A stretch of 64,000 nt of DNA, from positions 124,001 to 188,000 of the forward strand of contig NZ_JAHBDK010000053.1 of assembly GCF_019956415.1 (NCBI RefSeq). The letters run 5' to 3'. A program made the translations under genes and the position numbers. Of this stretch, positions 43,401-51,613 are shown one piece after another; the first letter of the stretch is position 1, and each line of letters opens with the position of its first letter. The notes beneath the pieces were generated by a model, which had not been told where the DNA came from, did no database searches, and saw nothing but the letters and a program-made list of their open reading frames with translations. This DNA comes from Pseudomonas sp. GL-B-19. GTDB taxonomy: Bacteria; Pseudomonadota; Gammaproteobacteria; Pseudomonadales; Pseudomonadaceae.

Positions 43401-44146
43401 AAACTGAATCCGTGGACTTCGTGTTTACCGAAGTTGGCCATCCGGACGTTGTTCAGGTAACCCTTGTTAATCAGGTAATGGGTTGAAATGGTGTCACCGA
43501 GAAAGACATCAGCCTGGTCGAACGCGACAGCGTTGATTGCATTCTGGTAAGAGGGGAAGGTTGAGATAATTGCCTTTGGATACAGGGATTGGACTTCTTC
43601 CATCGGCAAGTAGTGGTACACCATGCTCAACCGCAACCCGGCCAGGCCATCGTTCAGGGATCGGGTTTCTCCTTCTCGTGTCACCAGAACCGGTTGGTCC
43701 GCAGCGTAAGGTGTGGAAAGCACAATGTCGGCGTTGCGTGCCTCAAACCCATTGGCACTGCCAAGCATATCGACCTCACCGTTTTCCAGCGCTTCGATCG
43801 CGTTTTCTCGGGACGCGTAGCGCTGAACCTTGATGGGCAGGCCGGTGACCTTGCCAAGGATGCCCGCGTAATCGGCAGTGAAACCTTCATAGTCGCTGCC
43901 GCTGTTGGTCAGGTCGAAAGGCGGGTAATCGGGGGCTGAAGTGCCCAGAGTCAGTTCACGTTTGTTGTTGAGCCATTGCCGTTGTGATTTATCCAGTTGG
44001 ACTTCCATGTGACCGGCCATTGAGCGACTGAGCAGGGTGTAATGCTCGCTGGCGGAGTGTGTCGCAGACACTGAGGTGCTCAGACATAAGCCTGCAGTTA
44101 TCAGTATTAGATAATCCTTTATACGACTGGGCATCCGGGCTCTCAC
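40490..44146 (-). CDS. BvgS-like unorthodox hybrid sensor kinase
   Basis: A 1218-residue kinase. A signal sequence (about 10-28) leads to two tandem periplasmic SBP_bac_3 (Venus flytrap) domains at about 60-285 and 300-530, then one membrane segment (VVIGVGVLLLISVAW, about 550-570), and a PAS domain (about 590-715). HisKA carries FLATMSHEIRTPMNAIIGM; the HATPase follows (SNAIKFT, DSGMGI, GGAGLGLVI). A receiver has LVIVDCNMPIMNGYE, and a C-terminal Hpt has HKIKGAARIVHA with its phospho-His. This is the BvgS/EvgS layout. GTG 44146 overlaps the response regulator stop; ATG 44134 is an alternative start. It acts with the LuxR-type regulator just upstream. Confidence 0.92.
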   Translation of the reverse strand: MRARMPSRIKDYLILITAGLCLSTSVSATHSASEHYTLLSRSMAGHMEVQLDKSQRQWLNNKRELTLGTSAPDYPPFDLTNSGSDYEGFTADYAGILGKVTGLPIKVQRYASRENAIEALENGEVDMLGSANGFEARNADIVLSTPYAADQPVLVTREGETRSLNDGLAGLRLSMVYHYLPMEEVQSLYPKAIISTFPSYQNAINAVAFDQADVFLGDTISTHYLINKGYLNNVRMANFGKHEVHGFSFAVHQNNPELLGIINATLNATPTSERENIAKRWSAGSDILLTDHKLQLTGREERWLAQHPVVRVVVNEAFAPLTFFDDEGNFRGVTADLLELIRLRTGLRFEIHRSRSDDEMIERISHHQADLIAALLPSAQRETLLNFSRPYLENSFVLLTRKVADTPTDLTQFSGKRLTIAQGNPMVDYLRREFPHVNLIETPDTFSAVQSVAEGQAEGAVNSLVIANYFISSRIFEQPLQISSTLGTQQAAFSLATGRDAKELSAILDKALLSITPQELGIINSRWRGYSSTTQNTWRSYHRVFYQVVIGVGVLLLISVAWNAYMRRQIKQRQAAELALNDQLEFMRSLVNGTPHPIYVRDRQGLLQSCNDSYLEAFSTKYEDVIGKSVIQGSMSNAFEAQEYQADYQRVVSEGTPLILDRTLQIGSRKLTIYHWVLPYRDSSGEVQGIIGGWIDISERRQLFEDLRAAKERADEANRAKSTFLATMSHEIRTPMNAIIGMLELTLKRIEPAHPDRPAIDVAYNSAKDLLELIGDILDIARIESGHLSLNPERVNLGETVASVVRIFDGLARQKNLRLLLDFSPAHPPTDVLLDPMRFKQVLSNLVSNAIKFTEQGQVLIVVELQASDEPERVLLRVQVKDSGMGISEQDQQRLFEPFAQATHSAQSTRGGAGLGLVISRTLCEMMGGSLQLRSQPGAGTQVEISLHLATLPPELLPKTVEASIQPTSTPLNVLVVDDHPANRLLMCQQLEFLGHRYSAAAEGEAGFAAWKHGQFDLVIVDCNMPIMNGYELARLIRQYEQQQPRAVCTLLGFTANAQPEEIQRCKQAGMDDCLFKPLSLTALRQWIERIKPIARDPAFSLEGLQLLTGGNPKLDHRLLSELLKSNRLDREQLRALSQCKDRQSFLDFAHKIKGAARIVHACRLIDSCEALEIACHEVFHPETVANCTKAIERAMLELEQALQQQIGHNDKSRTMEH

Positions 44147-44769
44147 ACTAAGGCGTTACGTTTTGCCATATCGATGAGTTCAACCAGTGATTTGGCTTTG
44201 AGTTTTTGCATCAAGCGCTTTTTATAGGTGCTGACTGTCTTGTTGCTGAGGAACATGCCCTTGGCAATTTCCTTGTTGGTACGGCCTTGTGCAAACAGTT
44301 GCAATACCATCAACTCCCGGTCGTTGACTGCTTTGAAGAGCTCCAGGTCGGCGTATCGCGTGTCATCGCTACGGACAGGATTCAACGCCTGACTGGGGAA
44401 GTAGTTGTAGCCTGAGAGCACCGCCTTGATGGCACTCACCAGTTCACTGAGGTCTTCCTGTTTGCATACATAGCCCGACGCGCCGGACTGCATGCAGCGA
44501 ATGCCGAACAATGTCGGGCACTGAGCCGTTAATACCAGGGTTTTTAACGGGGTACACATGGCGTTGAAACGGGAGAGAACTTCCAGTCCGTCCAGTTTGG
44601 GAATGCTGATGTCGAGAATGACCAGGTCCGGCATGCATTCTCGAACCATCTGCATGGCGTCGACCCCATTATCAGTTTCGCCGACGACTTTATAACCCTC
44701 ATGTTCGAGCAACATTCGGACGGCAAGACGGATAACGGGGTGATCGTCGACAATAAAAACGGAGTTCAT
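44143..44769 (-). CDS. LuxR/NarL-family response regulator partner of the BvgS-like kinase
   Basis: A 208-residue two-domain regulator. The receiver has the acidic pocket VDDHP and phospho-Asp in LVILDISIPKLDG, with Lys in VCKQED. The C-terminal LuxR-type HTH is RELMVLQLFAQGRTNKEIAKGMFLSNKTVSTYKKRLMQKLKAKSLVELI (within residues 150-200). This is the BvgA/EvgA/RocA type. Start ATG 44769 (MNSVFIVDDHP). The kinase gene overlaps its stop by 4 bp, so both are one operon. Confidence 0.94.
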   Translation of the reverse strand: MNSVFIVDDHPVIRLAVRMLLEHEGYKVVGETDNGVDAMQMVRECMPDLVILDISIPKLDGLEVLSRFNAMCTPLKTLVLTAQCPTLFGIRCMQSGASGYVCKQEDLSELVSAIKAVLSGYNYFPSQALNPVRSDDTRYADLELFKAVNDRELMVLQLFAQGRTNKEIAKGMFLSNKTVSTYKKRLMQKLKAKSLVELIDMAKRNALV

Positions 44770-45014
44770 AATCAGATCCCATGCGAGCTCAAATAAAGCG
44801 CGCACCATAGCTCAGATAGTTGAGGGGGCGCATGAACCGACAGGCAGATAGCAGTGATATAGGAAAAGTCCTACAGTCGAAGAGGAATCGGACTACGGTC
44901 TAACTAGGTTTTGAATGAGGATCAATAAAAGTATTGTATTAAGTGGTGGGGTGATTGTGGTGTTTATTTTAATTTGGTTGTATGTGTACTAAATGTATTT
45001 TTAATAGTGGGTTT
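44770..45014 (-). promoter_or_regulatory. AT-rich promoter region upstream of the response regulator
   Basis: About 245 bp without a gene. From about 44920 to 45014 the sequence is very rich in A and T (for example TTATTTTAATTTGG and TACTAAATGTATTTTTAATA), far below the GC of the surrounding genes. This fits an H-NS/MvaT-bound or autoregulated promoter, as at bvg and roc loci. No specific operator is assigned. Confidence 0.4.
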
Positions 45015-45419
45015 TTATAGCGAAGCCCGAGTCAACAGGTTTCTAAAGTCTGATTGTTTCAATGGTTTTATCAAGTAGCCCAGCAAAGGTAGATTGTATT
45101 CATCGGCCGTTTTTTTAAGTTTGTCCAGTTCGCCGGGTGTCAGGCTACTCAGGAGTATCGCCTGCTTGATCATTCCCCGGCGGCTGGCGAGTTCGATCAA
45201 GTCGAGGCCTGTGAGGTCAGGCAGACATTGATCACACAGGAGAATGTCGAAGGGGTGCGAAGACTCAAGCATCTGGTGCAAAGCGCTCTCTGCACTGTCC
45301 GTAGCGGTGAGTTGGGTGAAGCCATAACTCTCAAGCAGGTATTGGGTCGCTTTAAGCTGAAAGGGATGATCTTCCACCAGCAAGATGCGCCAATTGTGTT
45401 TGGACCTGACATTTTTCAT
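45015..45419 (-). CDS. Stand-alone response-regulator receiver domain
   Basis: A 134-residue receiver with nothing after it. The acidic pair is in LLVEDHPFQ, the phospho-Asp in DILLCDQCLPDLTGLDL, the Ser/Thr switch in AILLSS, and the Lys in GYLIKPLKQ. EDHPFQLKATQYLLESYGF resembles the receiver of RocR, which in P. aeruginosa is joined to an EAL domain and lies beside the kinase RocS1 and regulator RocA1. Here no EAL follows. It shares the direction of the two-component genes downstream and probably accepts or sinks phosphate from the BvgS-like kinase. Confidence 0.88.
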   Translation of the reverse strand: MKNVRSKHNWRILLVEDHPFQLKATQYLLESYGFTQLTATDSAESALHQMLESSHPFDILLCDQCLPDLTGLDLIELASRRGMIKQAILLSSLTPGELDKLKKTADEYNLPLLGYLIKPLKQSDFRNLLTRASL

Positions 45420-45580
45420 GCTTGATCTGTCGATCAGAGTGGAAGGTGATTATTGCGCGAGCAGGGAGAGCAATCGATCAGTCGGCTCTGCACAAGGTGT
45501 AGGGCGATTCTGTTGGTGCTGAAGTGCGAATGAATATCGAACCGCTCCTCAGACGATCTGAACAGCGGGTCGATGGGCAT

Positions 45581-46912
45581 TTATCCGCGGTTTGAACGAC
45601 CGGTCATTTCCAGGGCCATTTCACTGGCGTAGCTGTCAGTCATGCCGGCGATGAAGTCGATCATGCGCAGGAATGAAGTGTGCAAAGGACCGCGAGGATC
45701 GGGCGCATTGTTGCCCAGCAGGTCGAGGATGCGGCGATTTTTGAACGACGGCGTTCGACCGTTGTGTTGTTCCAGTGCCGCCCCGCAGAAAGCGTTCAGA
45801 AGAATCTCCAGCGTGGTGTAGGCGCCGATTTCATGCAGCGTCTTGCGTTTGTCCTGGAAGATTTTTTTTCTGGCCATGTCTTTGGCGTTCAAGACGCAGC
45901 GCTTGGCCGGGCCATGCATGTGCTCCACCAAATCGCCGGGTAGCGTGCCGGCCAGCAAGGCATCCTGTTGTTCGACGAAGGCGCGAGCAGCGGCATTGGT
46001 CAGATGCTCGATGGCTTTTCCTCGCAGAATTGCCAGCTTGCGTCGACGCGAATCCAATGGGCCCAGTTGGCGATAGGTTTGCGGAAGATCGTCGCCCACA
46101 AGGTTGAGCAGCAAAGACTCGACTTCGGCGTACTCCAGCAACTCCATTTCCAGGCCGTCTTCCAGGTCGATCAGCGCGTAGCAGATGTCATCGGCGGCTT
46201 CCATCAGATACACCAATGGATGGCGTGCCCAGCGCTCCTCCTCCAGTTGTGGCAGGCCGAGTTTATGGGCGATCTGCTCCAGCAACGGCAGTTCGCTCTG
46301 ATAACAGCCGAACTTGTGCTTCTTGTAGCCCAGTGAGTCAGCGTGTTTTGCCGTCCAGGGATACTTCAGATACGTACCCAGTGTGGCGTACGTCAACCGC
46401 GTACCACCGTCGAACTGGTGATACTCCAATTGAGTGAGGACGCGGAAACCTTGGGCGTTGCCTTCGAAGTTCAAAAAGTCATTACGTTCGACTTCGCTCA
46501 TGTCATCCAGCCAGCCACGGCCCGCGGCCTGCTGGAACCAGTGACGGATGGCGTCTTCGCCGGAGTGACCGAAGGGTGGATTGCCGATGTCATGGGCCAG
46601 GCAGGCCGACTGCACCACCATCCCCAGATCACTCGGATCGCACCATTCGGGCAAGGCGCTGCGAATGGTTTCACCGACACGCATGCCCAACGAGCGGCCG
46701 ACACAGCTGACTTCCAGCGAGTGGGTCAGGCGCGTGTGGATGTGATCGTTGCTGGTGACCGGATGGACTTGGGTCTTGCGTCCCAGCCGGCGAAAAGCGC
46801 CTGAGAAAATAATGCGGTCATGGTCTTTATGGAAAGGACTGCGACCGAGTTCTTCCGGGCTGTGCAGAGGTTTTCCGAGGCGTTCGCGGGTAAGCAGGGT
46901 TTGCCAATCCAA
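45581..46912 (-). CDS. dgt: Deoxyguanosinetriphosphate triphosphohydrolase-like protein
   Basis: A 443-residue HD-domain dNTPase that cuts dNTPs to deoxynucleoside and triphosphate. HTRLTHSLEV and CLAHDIGNPPFGHSGEDAI give the HD metal ligands; NFEGNAQGFRVL and the second half DAADDICYALIDLEDG are typical for dGTPase-like proteins. Length is nearer the dGTPase-like type 2 family (about 440) than E. coli Dgt (505). Start ATG 46912 (MDWQTLLTRERLG). The neighbours do not suggest an operon. Confidence 0.93.
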   Translation of the reverse strand: MDWQTLLTRERLGKPLHSPEELGRSPFHKDHDRIIFSGAFRRLGRKTQVHPVTSNDHIHTRLTHSLEVSCVGRSLGMRVGETIRSALPEWCDPSDLGMVVQSACLAHDIGNPPFGHSGEDAIRHWFQQAAGRGWLDDMSEVERNDFLNFEGNAQGFRVLTQLEYHQFDGGTRLTYATLGTYLKYPWTAKHADSLGYKKHKFGCYQSELPLLEQIAHKLGLPQLEEERWARHPLVYLMEAADDICYALIDLEDGLEMELLEYAEVESLLLNLVGDDLPQTYRQLGPLDSRRRKLAILRGKAIEHLTNAAARAFVEQQDALLAGTLPGDLVEHMHGPAKRCVLNAKDMARKKIFQDKRKTLHEIGAYTTLEILLNAFCGAALEQHNGRTPSFKNRRILDLLGNNAPDPRGPLHTSFLRMIDFIAGMTDSYASEMALEMTGRSNRG

Positions 46913-46947
46913 GGCGGGTCTCTCCGTCAGGTGACTGATCCCTTAGC

Positions 46948-47046
46948 CTAGAGCCCGGCGGCGTCGATGTCGATGAGCAGCAGTCGCTCACCATTGTCGA
47001 AAAACTGCCCGGTGGTGAGGCAAAGTTCTTGTTTTTGGATTCGCAT
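46948..47046 (-). CDS. Possible 32-residue small protein
   Basis: A short open frame on the minus strand translates as MRIQKQELCLTTGQFFDNGE followed by a hydrophobic/acidic end (RLLLIDIDAAGL). It fills the otherwise empty 223-bp gap between dgt and the YqjK-like gene and reads toward dgt, ending 36 bp before its start. There is no convincing ribosome binding site. It could be a real small gene or chance. Confidence 0.3.
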   Translation of the reverse strand: MRIQKQELCLTTGQFFDNGERLLLIDIDAAGL

Positions 47047-47135
47047 GGTCACCGGGTAGGCACACAGGATTGAACCCCTCGATAAAAGAGGTTCATCCCG
47101 GTGGTGTGGCTAGAATGCAGCCAGAGAGTGGCTAT

Positions 47136-47477
47136 TTAGTCTTTACGCGAATTGCTTTGCAGGACCAGCTTGATCAGGGGCCCGAGGCTGGTGCCCAGAC
47201 GAACCAGGCGAGTGAGGCTGCTGACGCCGCCGTTTCTGGTACTTTTTCCGGTCAAAAATCCCAACAGGGTAACCGCCGCCACGCCCCAGAGCGGGGCGTG
47301 CTTGATGCCAAAGCTGCTCTGGAAGTCTTGCGACATCCCGCGTATCCGCTGCAAGGGCAGCAGCAGTTCCCTGGATTCGTGGCGAATTTCCTGACGGTGC
47401 ATTTCCATGCGCAGGCGAATCAGCGCCTTGCGCATTTCCGTACGCGAGCTGTTGTGCGGCAGTTCAGGCAGGCTCAT
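47136..47477 (-). CDS. Small membrane protein (YqjK-like)
   Basis: A 113-residue protein: Arg/Glu-rich helical N-terminal half (about 10-45), then a hydrophobic segment LWGVAAVTLLGFLTG near 65-78. Its position as the third gene after DUF883 and YqjE-type genes equals YqjK in the yqjD-yqjE-yqjK cluster, though sequence similarity to YqjK is only by general character. Its start overlaps the preceding stop by 4 bp (ATGA). Confidence 0.75.
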   Translation of the reverse strand: MSLPELPHNSSRTEMRKALIRLRMEMHRQEIRHESRELLLPLQRIRGMSQDFQSSFGIKHAPLWGVAAVTLLGFLTGKSTRNGGVSSLTRLVRLGTSLGPLIKLVLQSNSRKD

Positions 47478-47863
47478 GGCAGCAGGCGCTCCCGATCATT
47501 GGCCAATTCTTCCAGGGTGCCATGGAAGGGCGAAGACTCATCGAAGATCGCCGCTTTCAAACGGAACGCACAGAATATGGAGGCAAGGGCATAGAACACA
47601 CAGAGCCCGATGATGGCGGGCAGGCGATAGGTGTCCCAAAACACAATCATCACCAGAGCCGACAACCCCACCAATAGCAGCAATGCAAAGACCAGCGCCA
47701 GGCCTGCAAACAACAGCAGGCTTACGGTGCGAGCCTTTTGCTCCTGCAACTCGATGCCAAACAGTTCGACATGGCTGTGCAACAGTCCGAGAAAAGCGGC
47801 CCCCAGGCGCCGCGATGAAGCGCTTGTGCCCGTCGCAGACGAGCTGGATTCGCCGATAGACAT
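47474..47863 (-). CDS. Phage-holin-family / YqjE-like inner membrane protein
   Basis: A 129-residue protein of the DUF1469/Phage_holin_3_6 family (YqjE). A Ser-rich start and amphipathic helix (RRLGAAFLGLLHSHVELFGIELQEQK) lead to two membrane segments, about 47-72 and 80-103. ELxxEKxR-type residues of the family are present as IELQEQKART. YqjE function is unknown, but it is co-transcribed with ribosome-associated membrane protein YqjD. Confidence 0.87.
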   Translation of the reverse strand: MSIGESSSSATGTSASSRRLGAAFLGLLHSHVELFGIELQEQKARTVSLLLFAGLALVFALLLLVGLSALVMIVFWDTYRLPAIIGLCVFYALASIFCAFRLKAAIFDESSPFHGTLEELANDRERLLP

Positions 47864-47864
47864 A

Positions 47865-48179
47865 TCAGCGCCGAGAAGCTAACAGGCCAATGAGGAAACC
47901 CACCCCGGCGGCAATCCCGACTGATTGCCATGGGTTGGCCTGAACGTAATCCTCGGTAGCGGTAACGGCGGCCTGACCGCGCTCGCGTAACGAGTCTTCG
48001 GTCAGCTTCAAGGTTTCCCGGGCACGCAACAGGCTGTCGTGGATCTGGTTGCGCAGCTCATCAGCCTGATCGCCGGCCAGGGTGGCAGTGTGTTCCAGCA
48101 ACCGTTCGGTGTCGCTGACCAGTGTTTGAAAATCGTTCATCAGGATTTCTTGAGCAGTCTTTGCCTTGATGCTGGCCAT
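47865..48179 (-). CDS. DUF883 family membrane-anchored protein (YqjD/ElaB type)
   Basis: A 104-residue protein with a long helical N-terminal part (SDTERLLEHTATLAGDQADELRNQIHDSLLRARETLKLTEDSL, within residues 20-66) and a C-terminal membrane anchor PWQSVGIAAGVGFLIGLLASRR. YqjD and ElaB of E. coli bind ribosomes in stationary phase. ATG 48179 has GGAGAT upstream; the longer frame to 48257 is not needed. First gene of the three-gene operon. Confidence 0.9.
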   Translation of the reverse strand: MASIKAKTAQEILMNDFQTLVSDTERLLEHTATLAGDQADELRNQIHDSLLRARETLKLTEDSLRERGQAAVTATEDYVQANPWQSVGIAAGVGFLIGLLASRR

Positions 48180-48482
48180 GGGTGGATCTCCGTAGTGGCT
48201 TCTGATGGGTTCGAGTATGAGCCTTGCGTGAAGGTTCAGTACAAATGACTGGTACAACTTTTGCTATGTCGTGGTGCGTTCCCGGCGCCGCTGCGCTGTT
48301 GCCGGGCATGAAATCAGGAAAACCGCTACTCAAACAATTAAAACTCGCGCGAAGGTTTCGATCTTTTGCGCCAAAGCGGTTCACGGGGATCAACGGTTCG
48401 ATCCGGATAAGCCGCAACTTGGTGCGTACATCGCCCGCGCGAACCGCTTTGGTGCTTTTTCAGCCTTAAGGTCTGCCAATCC
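48180..48482 (+). promoter_or_regulatory. Intergenic region with sigma-54 promoter for the ammonium transporter
   Basis: TGGTACAACTTTTGCT at 48250-48265 fits the RpoN consensus (GG at -24, GC at -12, 10 bp between). It lies 218 bp upstream of the amt gene, in keeping with nitrogen control through NtrC. No clear NtrC dyad is seen. The other side of the gap holds the start region of the DUF883 operon. Confidence 0.55.
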
Positions 48483-49691
48483 ATGGAAAATCTGCAAAGT
48501 GCTGTGGACAGTCTGGTCCACAGCTCCAACACACTGTTCATCCTTATTGGTGCAGTCATGGTGTTGGCCATGCACGCCGGTTTCGCTTTTCTTGAGGTCG
48601 GCACGGTTCGGCAAAAGAACCAGGTTAACGCCTTGTCGAAGATTCTCAGCGACTTCGCCATTTCGACTTTGGCCTACTTCTTTATAGGCTATTGGATTTC
48701 CTATGGGGTCACCTTTCTGCAACCGGCGGCGGTGATCAACGCCGACCATGGTTACGGGCTGGTGAAGTTCTTCTTTCTGCTGACCTTTGCAGCGGCCATT
48801 CCGGCGATCATTTCCGGCGGCATCGCCGAGCGCGCCAGATTTGTCCCGCAGTTGTGCGCGACCGCGCTGATTGTGGCGTTCATCTATCCCTTTTTCGAAG
48901 GGATGATCTGGAACGGCAATTATGGTTTGCAAGCGTGGTTGCTGGCGCGATTCGGTGCCAGCTTCCATGATTTTGCAGGCTCGGTAGTGGTCCATGCCAT
49001 GGGCGGCTGGTTGGCACTCGCGGCGGTATTGTTGCTCGGGCCACGACAAGGGCGCTATCGCGACGGTCGCCTGGTGGCGTTTGCACCATCGAGCATTCCC
49101 TTTCTCGCGTTGGGCTCGTGGATTCTGATAGTGGGCTGGTTTGGCTTCAACGTCATGAGTGCCCAGACCTTGCAAGGCGTGAGCGGGTTGGTGGCGGTGA
49201 ACTCGCTGATGGCCATGGTCGGTGGAACCATGGCGGCGCTTATCGTCGGGCGCAATGACCCAGGCTTTTTGCACAACGGCCCACTGGCCGGACTTGTGGC
49301 CATCTGCGCCGGTTCCGACCTGATGCACCCCGTGGGCGCTCTGCTGACCGGCGCCATTGCCGGGGCACTTTTCGTCTGGTGCTTTACCGCGGCGCAGGGC
49401 AAATGGCATATCGACGATGTGCTGGGTGTGTGGCCTTTGCACGGTCTGTGTGGCGTGTGGGGCGGAATTGCCTGCGGGATTTTTGGCCAGACGGCCTTGG
49501 GCGGCTTGGGTGGGGTGAGTTTGGTCAGTCAGTTGATCGGCACTTCTCTGGGTGTGGTTGTGGCGCTGGCCGGTGGTTTTGCGGTGTATGGAGCGATCAA
49601 GGCGTTCCATGGGCTGCGCCTGAGTCAGGAAGAGGAGTATTACGGCGCGGACTTGTCGGTACACAAGATCGGCGCCGTCAGTCAGGACTGA
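48483..49691 (+). CDS. amt: Ammonium transporter (Amt family)
   Basis: A 402-residue membrane protein of about eleven segments that conducts ammonium/ammonia. Family motifs are DFAGSVVVHAMGGWLALAAVLLLGPRQGRY (the conserved Asp and His region) and PLHGLCGVWGGIACGIFG near the C-terminus, where the second pore His lies. It lacks an adjacent glnK, so it is not the standard glnK-amtB pair. A sigma-54 promoter lies upstream. Stop is 1 bp from the convergent antiporter stop. Confidence 0.94.
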   Translation: MENLQSAVDSLVHSSNTLFILIGAVMVLAMHAGFAFLEVGTVRQKNQVNALSKILSDFAISTLAYFFIGYWISYGVTFLQPAAVINADHGYGLVKFFFLLTFAAAIPAIISGGIAERARFVPQLCATALIVAFIYPFFEGMIWNGNYGLQAWLLARFGASFHDFAGSVVVHAMGGWLALAAVLLLGPRQGRYRDGRLVAFAPSSIPFLALGSWILIVGWFGFNVMSAQTLQGVSGLVAVNSLMAMVGGTMAALIVGRNDPGFLHNGPLAGLVAICAGSDLMHPVGALLTGAIAGALFVWCFTAAQGKWHIDDVLGVWPLHGLCGVWGGIACGIFGQTALGGLGGVSLVSQLIGTSLGVVVALAGGFAVYGAIKAFHGLRLSQEEEYYGADLSVHKIGAVSQD

Positions 49692-49692
49692 A

Positions 49693-51405
49693 TCACTTCT
49701 CTGCATCTTCGGCCCCGGGATAAAAATCGTGCAACATCCGGTAGCGATCATGTCGTATCTGATCAGCCCGCTCCTGTACCTGATGGGCGGGCAGTCCCAG
49801 CATGATCAGTGCATGGGAGGCGAGCATCAGGCTGGACTCCAGCAGTTCCGGTACGACTTCGCTGGCGCCGGCCTCTTTCAATTCGGTTAACTGGCTGTCG
49901 TCCCGGGTACGGACCAGAATCGGCACACTCGAATTGACCCTGCGTGCCTCCTTGAGTATCTCCAGCGCGATGTCGGTCTGGTCCACCGCGATCACCAACA
50001 GTTTGGCGCGGGCCAGTCCTACGGCAACCAGTAATTCACCTCGACGCGAGTCTCCGTAATGTACGCAGCTTTCGCTGACGGCCGCTTCCTCGACCCTTAC
50101 CGAATCGTGGTCCAGTGCAATGTAAGGTTGCTGCTGTTGGCGTAGACAGCGCCCGATCGACTGACCAACGCGCCCGTAACCACAGATGACGACATGCTTG
50201 TCGAGATCGGCGTTAAGCGCGCTGATTTCTTCGAGTTGTGCTTCCTTGTTGGACTTGCGATGCAGGTGCTTTGCGATAGACGGGGCTGCGCGCAGCATCA
50301 GTGGCGTGACCAGCATCGAACAGAACGTAGCGGCCAGCAGCAGGCTGCCGAGTTGCGCGGGTATCAGATCGCTTTGTTGCATCTGCGCTATCAGTGCAAA
50401 GCAGAACTCACCCCCCTGGGCCAGTGCGAGGCCGCTGCGCCAGGCGGTTTCGCCATCGCTGCCACGCCATTTGACCAGCAGCGCCACCACGGTGCCCTTG
50501 ATCAGTAGCAATCCCAGTGTCAGGCCAAGGATCAGCAGGGCGTGGCTGGCGAACAAATTCAAGTCGATCAGCATGCCGATGCTGACGAAGAACACCCCGA
50601 GCAGAATGTCGCGAAACGGGCGGATATCGGCCTCGACCTGATGCCGGTAATGACTTTCGCCCAAGAGCATGCCGGCGAGAAACGCGCCCAAGGCGGGGGA
50701 AAGACCCAGTAGGTGAGTCAGCCAGGCCGTCAGCAAAACAATCACCAGCGCCAGCAGTACGAACAGTTCGGCAGAGCGGGCGGCGGCGACTTCATGGAAC
50801 AATCTTGGTAATAGCCAGCGGCTGACCAGCAGCAGACCGACGAACAACACCACGGTCTTCACCAGTGTCAGAGGCAGCGCCCAATACCAGGCCTGATCAC
50901 TGTTGCCGGCGAATACGGGCACCAGGGTCAACAGCAATACAGCCACTACGTCCTGAAACAGCAATACGGCGATGGCATTCTGGCCATGACTGCTGAAAAT
51001 CTCGCCAAGGCTGGTCAGCTCCTTGCTGACAATGGCGGTGGATGACAGCGCCAGTCCCGCACCCAGTAACAGCGCGGCGGTCACCGGCATCCCGAACATC
51101 ATCAGCAAAGCACCCAGCAGCAGTCCGCTTGCAAGCACTTGCAAACTGCCAAGACCAAACACTACCCGGCGTAGTGCGATCATTTTCGTCAGGGAGAACT
51201 CAAGACCGAGCGAGAACAGCAGGAACACCACGCCTAACTCGGCAAGGTAGGGCAGCCCTTCGCTTTGTTTTACCCAGTTGAAGGCGGTCGGGCCAACCAT
51301 TAGCCCCACGCACAGATAACCCAGGACCGGGGGCAATCGCAGACGCTGGAACAGCGCGATGACCACCAGCGAAGAAACGAGAATAATCAAGAGATTGGCA
51401 AACAC
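49693..51405 (-). CDS. KefB-type monovalent cation:proton antiporter (CPA2)
   Basis: A 570-residue transporter with about twelve membrane segments (up to residue 380). A C-terminal RCK/TrkA-N domain carries the nucleotide motif VVICGYGRVGQSIGRCL. The core motif LLLFSLGLEFSLTKM and the SSTAIVSKELTSLGEIFSSHGQNAIAVLLFQD region are typical of KefB/KefC/YbaL-like proteins. The start is GTG 51405 with GCGGAG upstream; the frame continues to 51465 but without a site. The ion (K+ or Na+) is not certain. No KefG/F partner gene is seen. Confidence 0.9.
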   Translation of the reverse strand: MFANLLIILVSSLVVIALFQRLRLPPVLGYLCVGLMVGPTAFNWVKQSEGLPYLAELGVVFLLFSLGLEFSLTKMIALRRVVFGLGSLQVLASGLLLGALLMMFGMPVTAALLLGAGLALSSTAIVSKELTSLGEIFSSHGQNAIAVLLFQDVVAVLLLTLVPVFAGNSDQAWYWALPLTLVKTVVLFVGLLLVSRWLLPRLFHEVAAARSAELFVLLALVIVLLTAWLTHLLGLSPALGAFLAGMLLGESHYRHQVEADIRPFRDILLGVFFVSIGMLIDLNLFASHALLILGLTLGLLLIKGTVVALLVKWRGSDGETAWRSGLALAQGGEFCFALIAQMQQSDLIPAQLGSLLLAATFCSMLVTPLMLRAAPSIAKHLHRKSNKEAQLEEISALNADLDKHVVICGYGRVGQSIGRCLRQQQQPYIALDHDSVRVEEAAVSESCVHYGDSRRGELLVAVGLARAKLLVIAVDQTDIALEILKEARRVNSSVPILVRTRDDSQLTELKEAGASEVVPELLESSLMLASHALIMLGLPAHQVQERADQIRHDRYRMLHDFYPGAEDAEK

Positions 51406-51613
51406 AAAACACTCCGCTGATAGACGCTGGCTACTCAAGCGTAGAAGCAAAAAAAACGTGAGCATTGCTTAAATGGCACAAGCGGCGACTGATTTGCATC
51501 AGGGTTATACCGCCCGCCCTTGCGATTCATCCTCCAGGGCAGAAGATTCAATGGCTCGACGGTTTTTCGGGGCAGGCCTAGAATAGTCACTTAATTTTTT
51601 CGGTTGAGCGCTC

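Noticed and set aside
48224..48469. 81-codon plus-strand frame in the amt leader
   Set aside because: No ribosome binding site or domain, and it overlaps the sigma-54 promoter element.
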